Assembly (NCBI GenBank): GCA_024509875.1 | Contig: JAMPIV010004462.1 | Coordinates: 372,001 to 436,000 of the forward strand | DNA from: Oreohelix idahoensis | Taxonomy: Eukaryota; Mollusca; Gastropoda; Stylommatophora; Oreohelicidae | DNA: 64,000 nucleotides | Direction: 5' to 3' | Part shown: positions 48,733-59,729 of the stretch, piece after piece | Layout of the letters: each line of letters opens with the position of its first letter | How positions within the stretch are numbered: the first letter of the stretch is position 1 | Translations under genes and position numbers: made by a program | Notes under the pieces: generated by a model | Told to the model about the DNA's origin: nothing | The model's database searches: none | The model's input: only the letters and a program-made list of their open reading frames with translations

Positions 48733-49351
48733 TCTAGCGTTAAAGTCACCAATATGCTAATTAATATTGGAAGAATTCGATGCTGTATATCACGGAACGT
48801 GTGTGAAAGGATTTGAATAAAGATTGCAGCAGTATGTCAAAGACATCGTGCCTTTAGTCGACTGACTAGAGACTTGTTTCTGGACTGGCTAGGTAAAGCC
48901 TTTATTATATATTCATGTGGATTCAAATATTACAAGGAGTTTCGTCACGTATTAAAGGAATGTGTTGTCTTCAAGTCAAATCTGGCCTTATGAAGTTTTT
49001 GACTGCGAAAGACTTACTACATGTTTAAAGGGCTGTATAAAAAGCATAACCTCACAGGCTGAATACAAATGTACGAGGGGCGTTCAGAAAGTAATGCACC
49101 ACATCGTTTTTCTCAGGAGCTGTTTATCCAAAAAGCATGAAATTTATAGACAATATACATGGATATGTCATGTAAACATCGGTATTATTCAACATAATTC
49201 CCATCAACTTGTACGGCTTTGTGCCAGCGCGAAACAAGTGCATGTATTCCTAGCCCACCAGATTTTGTCTTGATCATGTAGCCATTTCTTCGCTGCATGA
49301 ATCACTCTTCATCATCTTCAAACCTTGTCCCACGGAGTGCATCTTTAAGTG

Positions 49352-51852
49352 TGTAGTAAAATCTGCGAGAATAATCGCTCATTTCATTATTATTTTAGTC
49401 ATAAAATGATAATAAATAAACCCGCCCTATTGTGTCTGACGGTGATACTCTCACACGCCAGCATAGCGCTGAATTTTGTGCCATGGAACGGCTTAGAACC
49501 GATCCCACCGTTTAAACCTACTCGCTTTCCTTGTGGCGTACATTTTTAACATTTTGCCCGATCTGATAGAGACTGCGGAAGATTTTGCGGAAGTGTGCCG
49601 CCAAACTACTGTCTGAATTAACGTAATATTTTGACTTTAACGCTGATAATCAGTAGTAATCCTTACAAATTTGGTAGTGTAACACGAGACAACAGTTATA
49701 ATTAACGCAAATTCTTACCCCGTCGCGCAAAACCCCGCTTCGCTTGACACGTTGTGCCTTGCATATATACACGCTGTGGCAAACCCAACAGAGGCAAACA
49801 CGCAGACAATTTTTATTTCCTCCTCGCGGTAGTATTTCTGACGTCACTAAAACAAGTAGTTATTTGAAAATACATGCTAGCGAGAGATGAAAAGGGGGGA
49901 AGATGGCTGTCTTGTGTAAAATTTTATTTGACGATTGACCGTGACGAAATTGAGAATCTAAACCATAATGAAACTGACCATAAAAATTATATGATAGTAT
50001 AGCTTAGAGTCCACTGAGCAAGAATATGTTTTAAATAATATGATAGTCCACGTATTAGCCAAGTTATTGAGAAAATACTAAATGTCTACGGACGCACGAC
50101 CAGACAGACTGTTGTTCCTGCTTGTTTTTTTCATAACGTTAGTGGGGACGCCAGCTTAGAAAAGAGGCATTGAGGTAATTCAAATTCGCTTGGGTAACAA
50201 GAGTATAGGAGGGAAAGGGGAGCGGAAGGAAAATGTAATCCAAAACGAAACATCTTTTTGTATTGGCATAACTAAAGCAGACTGGCCAATCGACTACCAG
50301 ACGCAGAGTTTGTTTGGAATTATTTTTGTTTTTCAAAAACTACATTTGAATTCTGCTAGTCGCAAGCTTTCGATTGGCCAGTGCTAATAAATATTAGCAA
50401 AAGGCTTTCACTATTCATTGCCAGTTGAACAAAACTTTTCATTCAAATACGCTGAGATCAGCTGTGTTAATTTTAAAATTAAATAAAGAAGTATTCACAG
50501 TCTGGACAGTGCAGAAGAAACTGAGGCCACTTCTTTGCACGTCAGCGTCATTTGTTTATATTTCTTGAAATTTGTGGTAAGAATGCTTTATGAATTCATA
50601 TGTTTAATCCCACTGCCAAAGTTAGATACTGCTGTTGGGAAAAGTGAAGGACGTGTCGGGAGCAGACATTGTTGAGTCCTCACATTGAACTGTATCTAAC
50701 TGATGTATGTTTTCATGATTGTGTTTTCATATTATTGCATTAGAATATATTAGTAAGCCTCTGTGTTCCATGAACACTGTTCAACATGCCTGAAGCATTT
50801 ATATTTAAAAGAGAAAAGAAGAGAAAATCATACAAAAGGAAATGTGGTTACTCCACATTATTTTATTGAGGAAAACTATGTAAACGTCGAGTGGCGTATC
50901 TGCCATAGGGACCTGAGGTGTGAGTCGTGTAAAATTAGGGGCGAGTGCACCTGTAATGCACGCGAGGCTGACCCCATAGCACCGTAGTAAAATAATAAAT
51001 ATAATAAGTGATCAGATATAAAAGGCCAGGGTGTCCTTTTGTTGCAAAGGTTTTATTTCCTGTTGCCAGCCGGTAACAGGAAACCTGCTGAGAGAGAATA
51101 AAGCCATCAAGTCTCCGACCATTCGTTTATGCTGTCAAAAGATAACGGGAGGAGCTTGGGTATTTTGAGAGATCGAGATTTTCTGCAACTTCATACTGTA
51201 TTATCATTCTACACGGAATCCCAGGTGATGTGTTAAGCATCTGGGTATATCTGACACTTTCATTTGAATAAACTCTGGTATTTCAAAATCATACTCAGGA
51301 AGTTTATGGGGTGTGATGAAACTACATCCCCTCATACACAGTGACTCTCCCTCTTAGATGAATAAAGTGTAAGCTGTGAACATTCCAATAGGAAAGACAT
51401 ATATTGACTTTATAGTTATTGGGCAAATTGTCCACACATTTTTTAGTTGATATTTTCTGTAAACTATCTTGTCCTCATTTTCAAAGACCTGTCCAAAAAA
51501 TATGGCTGGACAGGCAGATTAAATTGTACAGAAAAAAACATTCATTTTAAAGAAAAACTTAACCACTGGTTTTATTCACTTCCTCATAGAAAATTAAAGT
51601 GTTTTTGTGTTGTGTACCATCATTTCATTTCTCCCCTAGACACTAGGTACATCATGCACCAGACACTAGAGCCAAAATAGTGACCGTGTGAGATCTAGGG
51701 AGGTAGCGTTAGGTTCCCTGCACATAATTCATCATCATCATTTATAGAGTCAGGGGCTTACATGTGCTTGACCTCACACGGTTAATACAGACACGGATTT
51801 CATTCTTTTAGGATACCATCATAACCTCCCCAGCAAATCAAACTTTGCTACA
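49352..51852 (+). repeat. Solo LTR (family E, 2.5 kb) inside the mariner
   Basis: Starts TGTAGTAAA and ends TTTGCTACA, an inverted 9-base match with one difference, flanked by the duplication AAGTG (49347-49351 and 51853-51857). No internal coding region, so it is a recombination product of an LTR element. It carries a TATA-like TAATAAATA near 50384, an ATTAAATAAAG poly(A)-type signal near 50479 and TTGTGGTAAG near 50573, the same plan as family C. Confidence 0.85.
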
Positions 51853-51857
51853 AAGTG

Positions 51858-52755
51858 GACCAAATAGATGAAAATCAGAGGGTGCCAAATCGGGACTATA
51901 GGGTAGATGGGGTAGTACAGTCCAACCCAATTTGGTGATTGCTTCCCGTGTTGCCAGACTTGTGTGAGGTCGCCCATTGTCGTGAAGGAGAAGCAGGTCT
52001 GCTGGATTCTTGTGCGGCCGAACTCTGGGAAAACGTTGATTGAGTTTTTTCAATGTCTTAATGTAAGCTTGCGAATTGATTGTCTCTGCTCTTGGCATAA
52101 CGTCCACAAGAATCACACCTTCAATGTCCCAAAAGACAGTGATCATGACCTTTCCAGCTGAAGCAATTGTCTTGAATTTCTTTCTTCGTGGTGATTGCGG
52201 ATGATGCCACTCCATTGACTGTCTTTTTGTCTCAGGTTCAAAATGATGTGCCCAGGTTTCGACACCTGTAACGATCTTAGCCAAAATGTTCTCTCCATCA
52301 GCATTGAAACGCTGCAACAATTCAGAAGAAATTGCTTTCCTTTGCAATCGGTGTTCATTTGTGAGACTTCGAGGAACCCATCTTGCGCAAACCTTAGAAA
52401 ATCCGAGAGTTTTTATAACTGCATTTGCACTACCAATGCTGACTAACAGCTGTAAGGCCAATTGTTGAGTAGTGATTCGCCTATCAGTAAGAATAATGCC
52501 CTCAGCGCATTTCAACATTTCTGCGTTGGTGGCTGTGGCAGGACGTCCACAGCGCGGCTGATCAAGCAGCTCCGTATCTCCACTTCCTGATTCTTTGATT
52601 CTCTGAACCCAGCGACTGACTGTACTCCTGTCGACTGCAAAACTTCCATATACATCACATAGACGCTTGTGAATGTTCACAACAGTTTTCTTCTCTGCAA
52701 CGAGAAATTCTATCACAATTCGCTGTTTATAACGCAAGTTGCAAACACGCTCCAT
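51858..52755 (-). pseudogene. Mariner transposase, N-terminal and most of the catalytic part
   Basis: Starts M-E-R-V-C-N-L-R at 52755. Helix-turn-helix region, then C-G-R-P-A-T, W-V-P-R-S-L-T, and the catalytic region with L-H-D-N-G-R-P-H and S-P-D-L-A-P-S-D. The block that should be T-G-D-E-T-W reads T-G-V-E-T-W, so the first catalytic Asp is lost. It is cut after F-G-P-L by the solo LTR. The C-terminal remainder lies at 49160-49346 with L-R-G-T-R-F-E-D-D-E-E and a stop. Confidence 0.9.
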
Positions 52756-52999
52756 TTCAACGGTTTAGTGCAGCCGTATTATTTGGCCGGTTGCAGTGCA
52801 ATTTGGTGCACACAATTGGCACATGCCATATTTGAAGTGTGCAAAATTTCATGCTTCTATCTTCATTATTAGCTGAGAAAAACGATGTGGTGCATTACTT
52901 TCTGAACGCCCCTCGTACCCTAGACAAGTTGGAAACTAAGAACCAGCTATTTCAAGAACTAAAGAAAGAACCCGAGGATAACTATCCATAACAGATGGC

Positions 53000-53189
53000 T
53001 TTTCGTGTTTTGTTAATTTTCTTTTTTTTTTATTGTGTATTTTTTTGTTCAATGGCGGTTCACGGTTCTTGTTGTTTGCTTATTCCAATGGTTCTTGCAA
53101 TTATAGTTGGTTGTCAGTGTCAGATAATAACACTGCTCATCTATGGTTTTTTTTAATTGTTACTTCAGTTTCCTGACGAGCATAGGCCG
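53000..53189. other. Poly-T-rich flank after element B
   Basis: Holds the rest of the LINE scrap split by element B (to about 53025), then low-complexity T-rich DNA. Confidence 0.4.
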
Positions 53190-53470
53190 TGATCAAACTA
53201 AAACCAAAGCTGCCTGTTCGGCGCCATGCGTTCAGGTCCCTTCCATGTCATCTTTATGCCTTTCAAGTTTGTCACCAGGTCCCCTTTCCTATGTTTTTTT
53301 CGGTCTCCCGCTGTCTCTTAACCCTGTGGTGTCAAGAGAACAAGTACTACCTTGTAATGCTATCCGCAGAGTTCCTCAGTGTGTGTCATTTCCAACGCCG
53401 TGGTCTTCTCCTCAAATCCCGTCCAATGGCACAGTGCTCAAGTTTATTTATTATTCAATATGCCACGAGA
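53190..53470 (-). pseudogene. RTE LINE 3'-end fragment
   Basis: The minus strand gives broken pieces of the RTE C-terminus: R-R-R-P-R-R-W, H-T-L-R-N and D-S-I-T-R, matching R-W-R-W-I-G-H-T-L-R-K and D-S-I-T-R-Q of the LINE at 41933. Heavily mutated. Confidence 0.6.
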
Positions 53471-54008
53471 TTTCACAGAACATATGAAGTAACTGAATGT
53501 CCCTCCTTTAGAGAACACAAGACTACCAATTATCGTGTTCCCCTTTGCAAAAGAATGCGCTCTCCTGAATAGCCTACCCCCGAAACGTTCCTAAAAGCGC
53601 CACTGTGCGTAACACAGGTTTACGTTAAGATTTCCTACCGCAGGTTAAATCTGAGTGGCAAACGATGTTGTGGCAACATTGATACTGGTCTTTTTTTTAT
53701 TTCCTCAAGAACCGTTGGGAATTATATGAGGCGCAGAGCATATTGTTCTACACATTTTGTCATTTACTGATGCATCTTATTGATACGATTTTTCTGGAAT
53801 ATTCGGAGAAAATGTAGCCGGAAAACTATTTCATGTTGTTGGAAGTAATAAATTCACTTAAAATGTTTTGTTAAAATTATCAAAGATCTGCAGTTTCTAT
53901 AAGATACAATCTTTTACGGATTATTTTGTGTAGAAATCTTCGAGTACATAATTACGTATCCACACATTTGATCAAATTTATTTTTATTTATTTTTTTTTT
54001 TTTAACAG
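53471..54008. other. Probable intron upstream of the TRPC-like exon
   Basis: No coding content. It ends in a long T tract and AACAG, the acceptor for the exon at 54009. Confidence 0.5.
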
Positions 54009-54182
54009 CGGGAGTATAGAGATCTTGCTGATCAGCTCAGTGACTATGTGGTGAAACTTCTTGATCGGATCAGAACTCAAAAGGAGCTTGAGCTTGTCTT
54101 GAACAAGACAGGGAAACACCATCAGGAAAAATTTGAAAGTTTGGCCAGATTTAAAATGGCATTGAATTTCAAAGAGAAGAAG
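54009..54182 (+). CDS. Internal exon of a TRPC-like ion channel gene
   Basis: 174 bases, exactly 58 codons, with no stop. A T-rich tract and AACAG lie directly upstream and AAG/GTAAGATG directly downstream. The peptide has Y-R-D-L-A-D-Q, then Y-V-V-K-L-L-D-R-I-R-T-Q-K-E-L-E-L-V-L-N, and ends L-A-R-F-K-M-A-L-N-F-K-E-K-K. This follows the family pattern of the TRP_2 region, which sits between the ankyrin repeats and the transmembrane part in TRPC/trp channels. Such channels are calcium-permeable plasma membrane cation channels. The exon seems phase 0 on both sides. Neighbouring exons were not found, so the flanking introns must be long. The assignment rests on pattern memory, not a search. Confidence 0.75.
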
Positions 54183-54263
54183 GTAAGATGTATATGTCAC
54201 TATGAAATATCAGATTTTCACAGCTTAGATTAGAAAACAATTTGAACTTGTAGTTTTATTTGC

Positions 54264-54374
<111 letters not shown>

Positions 54375-54469
54375 ATTTCATACTTTTGGTCTACATTCAA
54401 TCCTTTATAAATACGTGGTCATAAAACAATACTTCTGCGAAGATTTTACCAAATGCATTTTTGTCTTCA

Positions 54470-54675
54470 AATTTTTCTCCGTAAGTTAAATCTCCATAGC
54501 AAGGTGCACTATATAATACTTCTAGCAGGTTTCCTTAGCGTATATCAAATCCTCTTCTGATCTCCTTTTCTATTGGCGAATGTTCAAGTCTCCTAATCAG
54601 TTCCACATTGGTGATCTTGTTATAACATTTCAATCCTTCTATTCTGAGCAAACATCCATTTATGAAAATCTTTTA
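54470..54675 (-). pseudogene. RTE LINE fragment (C-terminal region)
   Basis: The minus strand reads F-H-K-W-M-F-A-Q-N-R-R-I style pieces and T-N-V-E-L-I. At the DNA level it aligns with 44120-44290 of the RTE LINE, for example the match around AATGTGGAACTGAT. Mutated and short. It abuts the left LTR of element D. Confidence 0.6.
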
Positions 54676-54685
54676 CTTTAGTTAA

Positions 54686-55412
54686 TGTTACGTGTGGTTA
54701 TCTTCTTGTAGTTAGGTTTGGGTTAGAATATAGAGTCACAAACGTACATGCATCATACTGATAAACACGAATGGAGACGGGTATGGTCGTTACAGGACAT
54801 CACTGGCCGAAGAACACAAGTCGTCGGTTAGAGGGTCCACAAATCATCTTCCACATTTTATTTTTCTTCAGGAACAACATCATCATAGTCAAGGCATATA
54901 TATAAGGCATACATCGTAGTTAATCTTTCACCTGTCTCGTCTCAATCATTCAGTTCTGGCCGCTGTACTAGAGGTGCATACGAACGATGACCACCCAAGT
55001 AATGTGGACCAAACGACGTGAATGTAAAAATACTTGAATTATACCTTCATCAATAGGTGGAACTTCTTGATAAGTTCTGAATCATCTTATATAACACAGT
55101 GGCGGCCTTCGAAGTCAAATATGCCACTTAAATAGATCTCTTTCTCCGCAATACTTGAAGCTTGAATAAAACACATCTTACTATGAAGACCTGAAGTAAC
55201 TAAAGGCCTCGAATATTAGCCGTTCGCATAAATTAGTGCAAAACGCGTTACGTCATTAACAACTGGTGACGTATTAAACATGCAGCGTGCAATATAAGTT
55301 AAAACCCGTGCAAAAACATGAGTTACCACAGAGAGACATATTACCGCAAAATAAATGGCAATAGCCTGTGTGTGGCAACGATACAAAATACATTAATATC
55401 AGTTCTTTAACA
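54686..55412 (-). repeat. 3' LTR of element D (left copy)
   Basis: 727 bases, nearly identical to 60831-61471 plus 63887-63972 of the other copy. Confidence 0.9.
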
Positions 55413-56460
55413 ATACCTCTGTCGGTTGGGTAAAAAAAATCAAAGAATTTGATTTTTTTGTTCGCAATATATTAGATATACGACATCAAATAAGTTACGG
55501 AACCGAAAATACGGCCAGAATTGATCACGTAACAGTGTCAATAGTCAATCAGTCTAAACAAAGTAAGTCAAAGTCTGAATGCATTTGTACTAATTTAAGT
55601 AATGAAGCAAAACAGACAGACGTCAGTCATAAGTCAAGAAAAGAAAAGGAAAGTCGATCATATTAATTACACAACAAGAAATAAGAAAAATATCAATTAA
55701 TAGAAAGTATTGTTATAAAATAGGTAATTAATGGCATGAGAAAAAAAAGTAACTGATAAGAGCAAGTTACAAAAAAAAAAAAAAACTTATAATTAGTTAC
55801 CTCCCTTAATGAAATCAATAACCCCTCCTCTCCCCCCCCCCCTCCCCCCAAAAAATGATGGATTGAAAAACACAAGCTTAAGGCAACTCACATATCAAAA
55901 TGCACAAAATAAATTAAACCACATGGAAATGTTAGTGTCAAAGGATGAAATCACACTCCCAAATATATATAGGTGTAAGTTAAAACGAAGACAACTGTAA
56001 GTAATGTTATGTGAATACAGCACACTAGCGCGAAAAATGTTCCTCAAATCAGCAAGTGTTATGAACACAGTTACACAGCGAGCATTGTCCACAGGAAACA
56101 CAAAACAGTTTTAAATTCACCAAAGCCACCAAAACACGGGTATGTTCATCCATGTACATGCATACAGTAAGAGAAAATCCTTAGGGACTCGTGTCAACGA
56201 TGTTGGATCAGGGTGTGACGGTAGATTGCAGCCGGATCATACCATGAATTATGACAGTGAACCCATTGTTCGAGCAGGAAATGCCGCTAGATCGCGGAAG
56301 GATTGTCCAAACAATAGTTGCAGAAAATATCTTTCATTTCATAGAATGCATCTTATGCCTGGGCTACGCTACTTATCAACTTCTGAGATGAATAACAGCT
56401 ATGCATTACGGTGTGTTCCTCTCTTCAGCTGCTTCAAGAACCCGTAAATAGTGTGCCGTA
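55413..56460 (-). other. 3' non-coding region of element D
   Basis: AT-rich with poly-A runs and C-rich tracts; no supported gene. It lies between RNase H scraps and the 3' LTR. Confidence 0.5.
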
Positions 56461-57010
56461 GATAAGTTCGACAGCTGTGTCAAATCATCGCATCAGGTTC
56501 TGTTTGAGCACATCGGGACAAGACGTCAGCCACCGCATTTGATGATCCCGGGATAGCTTGAATCTCAAACTGGAAGGGTTGCAATAAAATTGCGAAGCGG
56601 ACTAATATGGCATCGATGGCTAGCACGCTTGAGAGAAGCCACATACTACTGTATAGTCAGTATCATGAATGGTGCAATAAGTAAGTATATGTCCAGTATC
56701 TGTATGGCGAAGTATACCAACGAAAAGCAGCATCAATGCAGTACAATCATTTAAACCAGCATCTGTGCGAATAAAATAAAAGAAAAGGTTCATATCCAGT
56801 AACCTCAATATTGGATGATTAGCAAAATTCGATTTTCAAAAAATTTACTATGACCTGGCATTCTTGTGGCCAATGGACGTGATTTGGTAAACCCTTCCTT
56901 AACAAAGAGGATAGGTTAGTAGGGACAAAAAAGAGAGCAACATATGTGGGATCGAACCTACGACTCGCGTTATCAGCAAGAAATAGTGTGCTGGGTGAAT
57001 GCAATCTCGC
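56461..57010 (-). pseudogene. pol: Element D RT-thumb and RNase H remnants
   Basis: The minus strand shows L-S-S-L-L-R-K-G-L-P-N-H-V-H-W (56930-56860), matching the RT/RNase H linker of element A. Then F-I-R-T-D-A near 56765 is the first RNase H Asp, and a final V-A-D-V-L-S-R near 56535 is the last RNase H motif. Frames change several times. A tRNA-like scrap is inserted at its upstream end. Confidence 0.72.
56935..57010 (-). repeat. tRNA-Ile-like fragment, possible SINE remnant
   Basis: The minus strand reads TTGCTGATAACGCGAGTCG then TAGGTTCGATCCCA. This resembles the anticodon arm and T arm (B box GGTTCGATCC) of eukaryotic tRNA-Ile, which has GCTAATAACGC at the anticodon loop. The D arm and acceptor are not convincing, so it is a remnant or a SINE piece, not a tRNA gene. 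Confidence 0.45.
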
Positions 57011-57127
57011 AGTGAAAAAGAGAACGGGAGGATTACGAATCAGTGAGCACGTAGTTAAGGAATGAAACTGTTCATCATACTGTATAGGCTGAGTATGATG
57101 ATGACAAGCAAAGTAGACATTGTTGTG

Positions 57128-57700
57128 TCAAGGTATGATATAACAACTATAGGTAAATAAAGATATCAAGCGTAAGGGTAAAGGAAAGAAGAAGTGTGCT
57201 ATCCAAGATAAGCTGAAAAGATATATGTCATATATGATCATATGACATGGTATGATATCAAATGATGACTGAACATGCTGAGTCATCACAGGTTGTGAAA
57301 TGAAATTTATAGGCATGTCGTTGGAGGAATGATCCAACAATGTCAAATGACTACTGTCATTAGCAAAACACAAGGTACTAAAAGTAAAAAGAAACAAAGT
57401 AAGCAGCAATATCTTTGGACGAATTTGTGGGTAATTAGTTGTTAACAATTTCCTAATCATATGGGTACACGTCATGAGTACCGATAGCAGCATCTCAGTG
57501 ATCATAAGCCATAAATACATGAAATAGATGTTAGGCATAGCGAGGTTCGTGACAGATGTGCACCGGTATATAGGTACATCATAGGATGTTGGTGCAACAT
57601 TGTCAAACTGTGGGATACATTCTGTTAACTGGGACTGAAAGTCCTCACCATCATGAAAAGCAGACATCATATCCATGTGATCATCATGATTAGGAGTAAA
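57128..57700 (-). other. Open frame after the element D protease, unknown
   Basis: The protease frame stays open for about 190 codons beyond the region aligning with elements A and B. It includes hydrophobic stretches (near 57500-57450 and 57410-57365) but no integrase motif. It may be out-of-frame element sequence or captured DNA. I do not recognise it. Confidence 0.3.
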
Positions 57701-58466
57701 CTCATCATTTTCCAAAATGGTACATAGACCAAAACTAGAATACACAGTGCTAGAAATATGACAATTGTTGGCAGGTAAACGAGCACTAGTAATGCCTGCG
57801 TTCGCAGTGAAATGGTGTCGACGTTTCCACCGCTCAATTTCCCCAGGTGAGCAATCTTTGCTCCCGTGGATACGACCAATCGTTAAATCAGCAATAGGAT
57901 TATTTAAAAGGCATACCTTAACCTTCCCTGAAAAAAATGGTGTATGGATGTCAACAATGGCTGTGGGATAAAATTCAACAGTACCACCGAAAGTAATACA
58001 TTTTACAAAAGCATCAGTTGCACAGGAAGGATGTACAAGAGACTGTCTAATCCCAACAGTAGTAGATCCCGAGTCACGGAGCACAGACACTTGGGAATTA
58101 TTCAATAACCCCTTGTGAAACAGTAGAGTGCCAGTGCCATCATGGGCTGACAAACCTGTAACTGCTGGCAATGGGTGACCACACTTCAAAATCGTAGCAC
58201 TTTCTGCCTGAAAAAGAGTGAGACAATCTTCGCAATGTGAGGCGACTTCAAAATCAAAAACATAACATGCAGATGATTGATTAATAACACCATTGTCCAG
58301 ACTAATGACGGGTGCATCCCCAGTAAGTGCTGAATCAGCATTGTAATCTGGACGTATAGTAGCACGAGAGCGTGATCGTTGTCCCTGGCAATCAAAAGAA
58401 TTACCTTGATTTCTGTAGTTTTGTGAGGTATTTCTAGGTTGGAAATTTGTATTGTTGGAACCAAAG
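57701..58466 (-). pseudogene. Element D gag C-terminus and protease
   Basis: The minus strand reads C-E-D-C-L-T-L-F then K-C-G-H-P-L-P around 58225-58165, the same C-x2-C-x13-C-G-H-P-L motif as in A and B. A protease-like region follows with R-D-S-G-S-T-T-V-G near 58075. Then come V-K-C-I-T-F-G-G-T-V-E-F-Y and I-A-D-L-T-I-G-R-I-H-G, both matching element A. A frameshift near 58190 breaks the frame before the protease. Confidence 0.82.
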
Positions 58467-59729
58467 TTATTCCAATTCTATTAGAAGGACGAAAATTACC
58501 TTGCCTTCTCCAATTTGAGTTTTGCTGTTGGAAATTGGTTCTATATTGAGGTGACTGAATCCTAAATTGCTGTCTACCTCTGTTGAAATTCCCATCTCTG
58601 TTGAAATTTCCATTTCTGTAAAAATTTCCATTATTGTATCTCCCTGGTACAAAGTTCCTATCAAGGCTAGAAGACCGAGGTCTAAAATTATTGTGTTCCA
58701 GGTTGTAGCTGAAGCAAGTGGTAGAGAGTCCTTAATAATATTGTTACTAACACAGGTAACAGGATGTGCAGTACAATATTGTCTACCAATTTCTTCTAGG
58801 GAAGACAGACTAGATGGTTTGCGTTCATGCAAAAAGGACCCAAATGGCTTGCTTACAGAGGACAAAACCTTATCCCCCAACAACAGATCCAAAAGGCCAT
58901 CATAGTTTTTATCAATACCTGAAAGTTGAACCCATCTGCTGAACTTCAAGCTTATGGCTGAAATGAACTCCGAGAAGTCCTTCCCAGATTCAGGAGTCAT
59001 TTTTTTAACGCATAAGATACCCCTCTGCATCAAGTTGGTAACGTTTTAACAAGAGAGCCCTTGCAGCTTCATAATTATTCCTGATAGACTCATCCATTGT
59101 GCAAAGAGCCGTTAATGGTTCACCATTTAAGAATTCCATAAGTCTAGCACACCATTGAGATTTATCTAACTTATGTGCCTCACAGACACTTTCATAGCGG
59201 CTTAAGAAGTACGAAATGTCATCATAACCTGGTTTAAATATGGGTAAGCGAAATTTAGCTGAACCATTATTTTTACCAGAGGAATTAGGAACATCTAAAT
59301 TACCATTTTGACTATTTTTACCCCTTAGTTTTAATTCTTCTAAATGAAGAAGCATCATTTTTTCTTCATGAGCCAATGTCAAAGCTTTTCTCTCCTCCAT
59401 TTCTCTTTCATGTTGCATTCTAATATTCCTCTGCTCTATCTCCTGTAGACGCCTCTTTTCCTCCGACTCAATCATTCTCTTCTTCTCCTCCTTCTCTTCA
59501 AGACGCCTTTTTTCAGCCTTCTTCTCTTCTAATTCACGCATCTTCTCTTCCAATTCATCAAGACGCTTCTACTCTGCTTTCTATTCTTCCAATTCACGCT
59601 TCTTCTCAGCTTTCTGTTCCCCCTCTTCTTGTTTTGCCTTTGCCAACTCAGACATGGCAAAGTCCTTCAAAGTTCCCCTTTATAAACAAATGCTTTGCCC
59701 TGCTCGACAAAGTAATCCAAGGTAGCCAT
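58467..59729 (-). pseudogene. gag: Element D gag: coiled coil and capsid-like domain
   Basis: ATG at 59729 starts M-A-T-L-D-Y-F, but the frame shifts within 20 codons. A long charged coiled coil (59640-59330) has E-K-R-R-L-E-E-K-E-E-K-K repeats. The capsid-like domain follows with D-D-I-S-Y-F-L-S-R-Y and W-V-Q-L-S-G-I-D-K-N-Y-D-G, then F-L-H-E-R-K-P-S-S-L near 58830 and an N/R-rich tail with E-I-S-T-E-M-type repeats. Another frameshift lies near 59020. Confidence 0.82.

Larger units (their letters stand above)
46050..48752 (-). mobile_element. 5'-truncated LINE with (ATT)n tail in the 3' LTR of B
   Basis: Flanked by the 11-base duplication TATGCTAATTA (46039-46049 and 48753-48763). The minus-strand 3' end is an ATT-type microsatellite (46050-46083). 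The body starts within the endonuclease. The RT differs from the RTE copies elsewhere in the window, and I cannot assign its clade with certainty. Confidence 0.9.
49074..52915 (-). mobile_element. Mariner transposon in the 3' LTR of B, holding a solo LTR
   Basis: TA duplications at 49072-49073 and 52916-52917. Inverted repeats are identical over 43 bases (CGAGGGGCGTTCAGAAAG...). Without the inner insert the element is about 1336 bases, a normal mariner size. It was inserted into LTR sequence that is continuous in the 5' LTR. Confidence 0.95.
34217..52993 (+). mobile_element. Gmr1-like LTR retrotransposon B with multiple nested insertions
   Basis: LTR ends are TGTTATG and CATAACA, perfect inverted repeats of 7. 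The 5-base target duplication GATGG flanks the whole 18.8-kb block (34212-34216 and 52994-52998). Own parts: 5' LTR, 1.1-kb leader, gag, protease, integrase, RT, RNase H, 3' UTR, 3' LTR. Pol order is again integrase before RT. Later arrivals: an unclassified insert in gag, an RTE LINE at 41933, a LINE at 46050 and a mariner at 49074 that holds a solo LTR. Several stops and frameshifts in gag and pol show it is dead. Confidence 0.93.
45746..52993 (+). repeat. 3' LTR of element B, split in three pieces
   Basis: LTR sequence at 45746-46049, 48764-49073 and 52918-52993, matching the 5' LTR in order. The gaps are a LINE and a mariner. The end CATAACA is followed by GATGG. Confidence 0.92.

Noticed and set aside
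53143..53572. Two plus-strand ORFs of 114 and 127 codons
   Set aside because: They mirror antisense ORFs over the C-terminus of the RTE LINE; the minus strand shows the LINE fragment.
56935..57010. Functional tRNA-Ile gene
   Set aside because: Only anticodon and T arms resemble tRNA-Ile; the D arm and acceptor stem do not fold convincingly, so it is listed as a remnant.
57128..57700. Envelope-like gene in element D
   Set aside because: Hydrophobic stretches exist, but there is no signal peptide with ATG, no cleavage site and no position match to an env gene; reported only as unknown.
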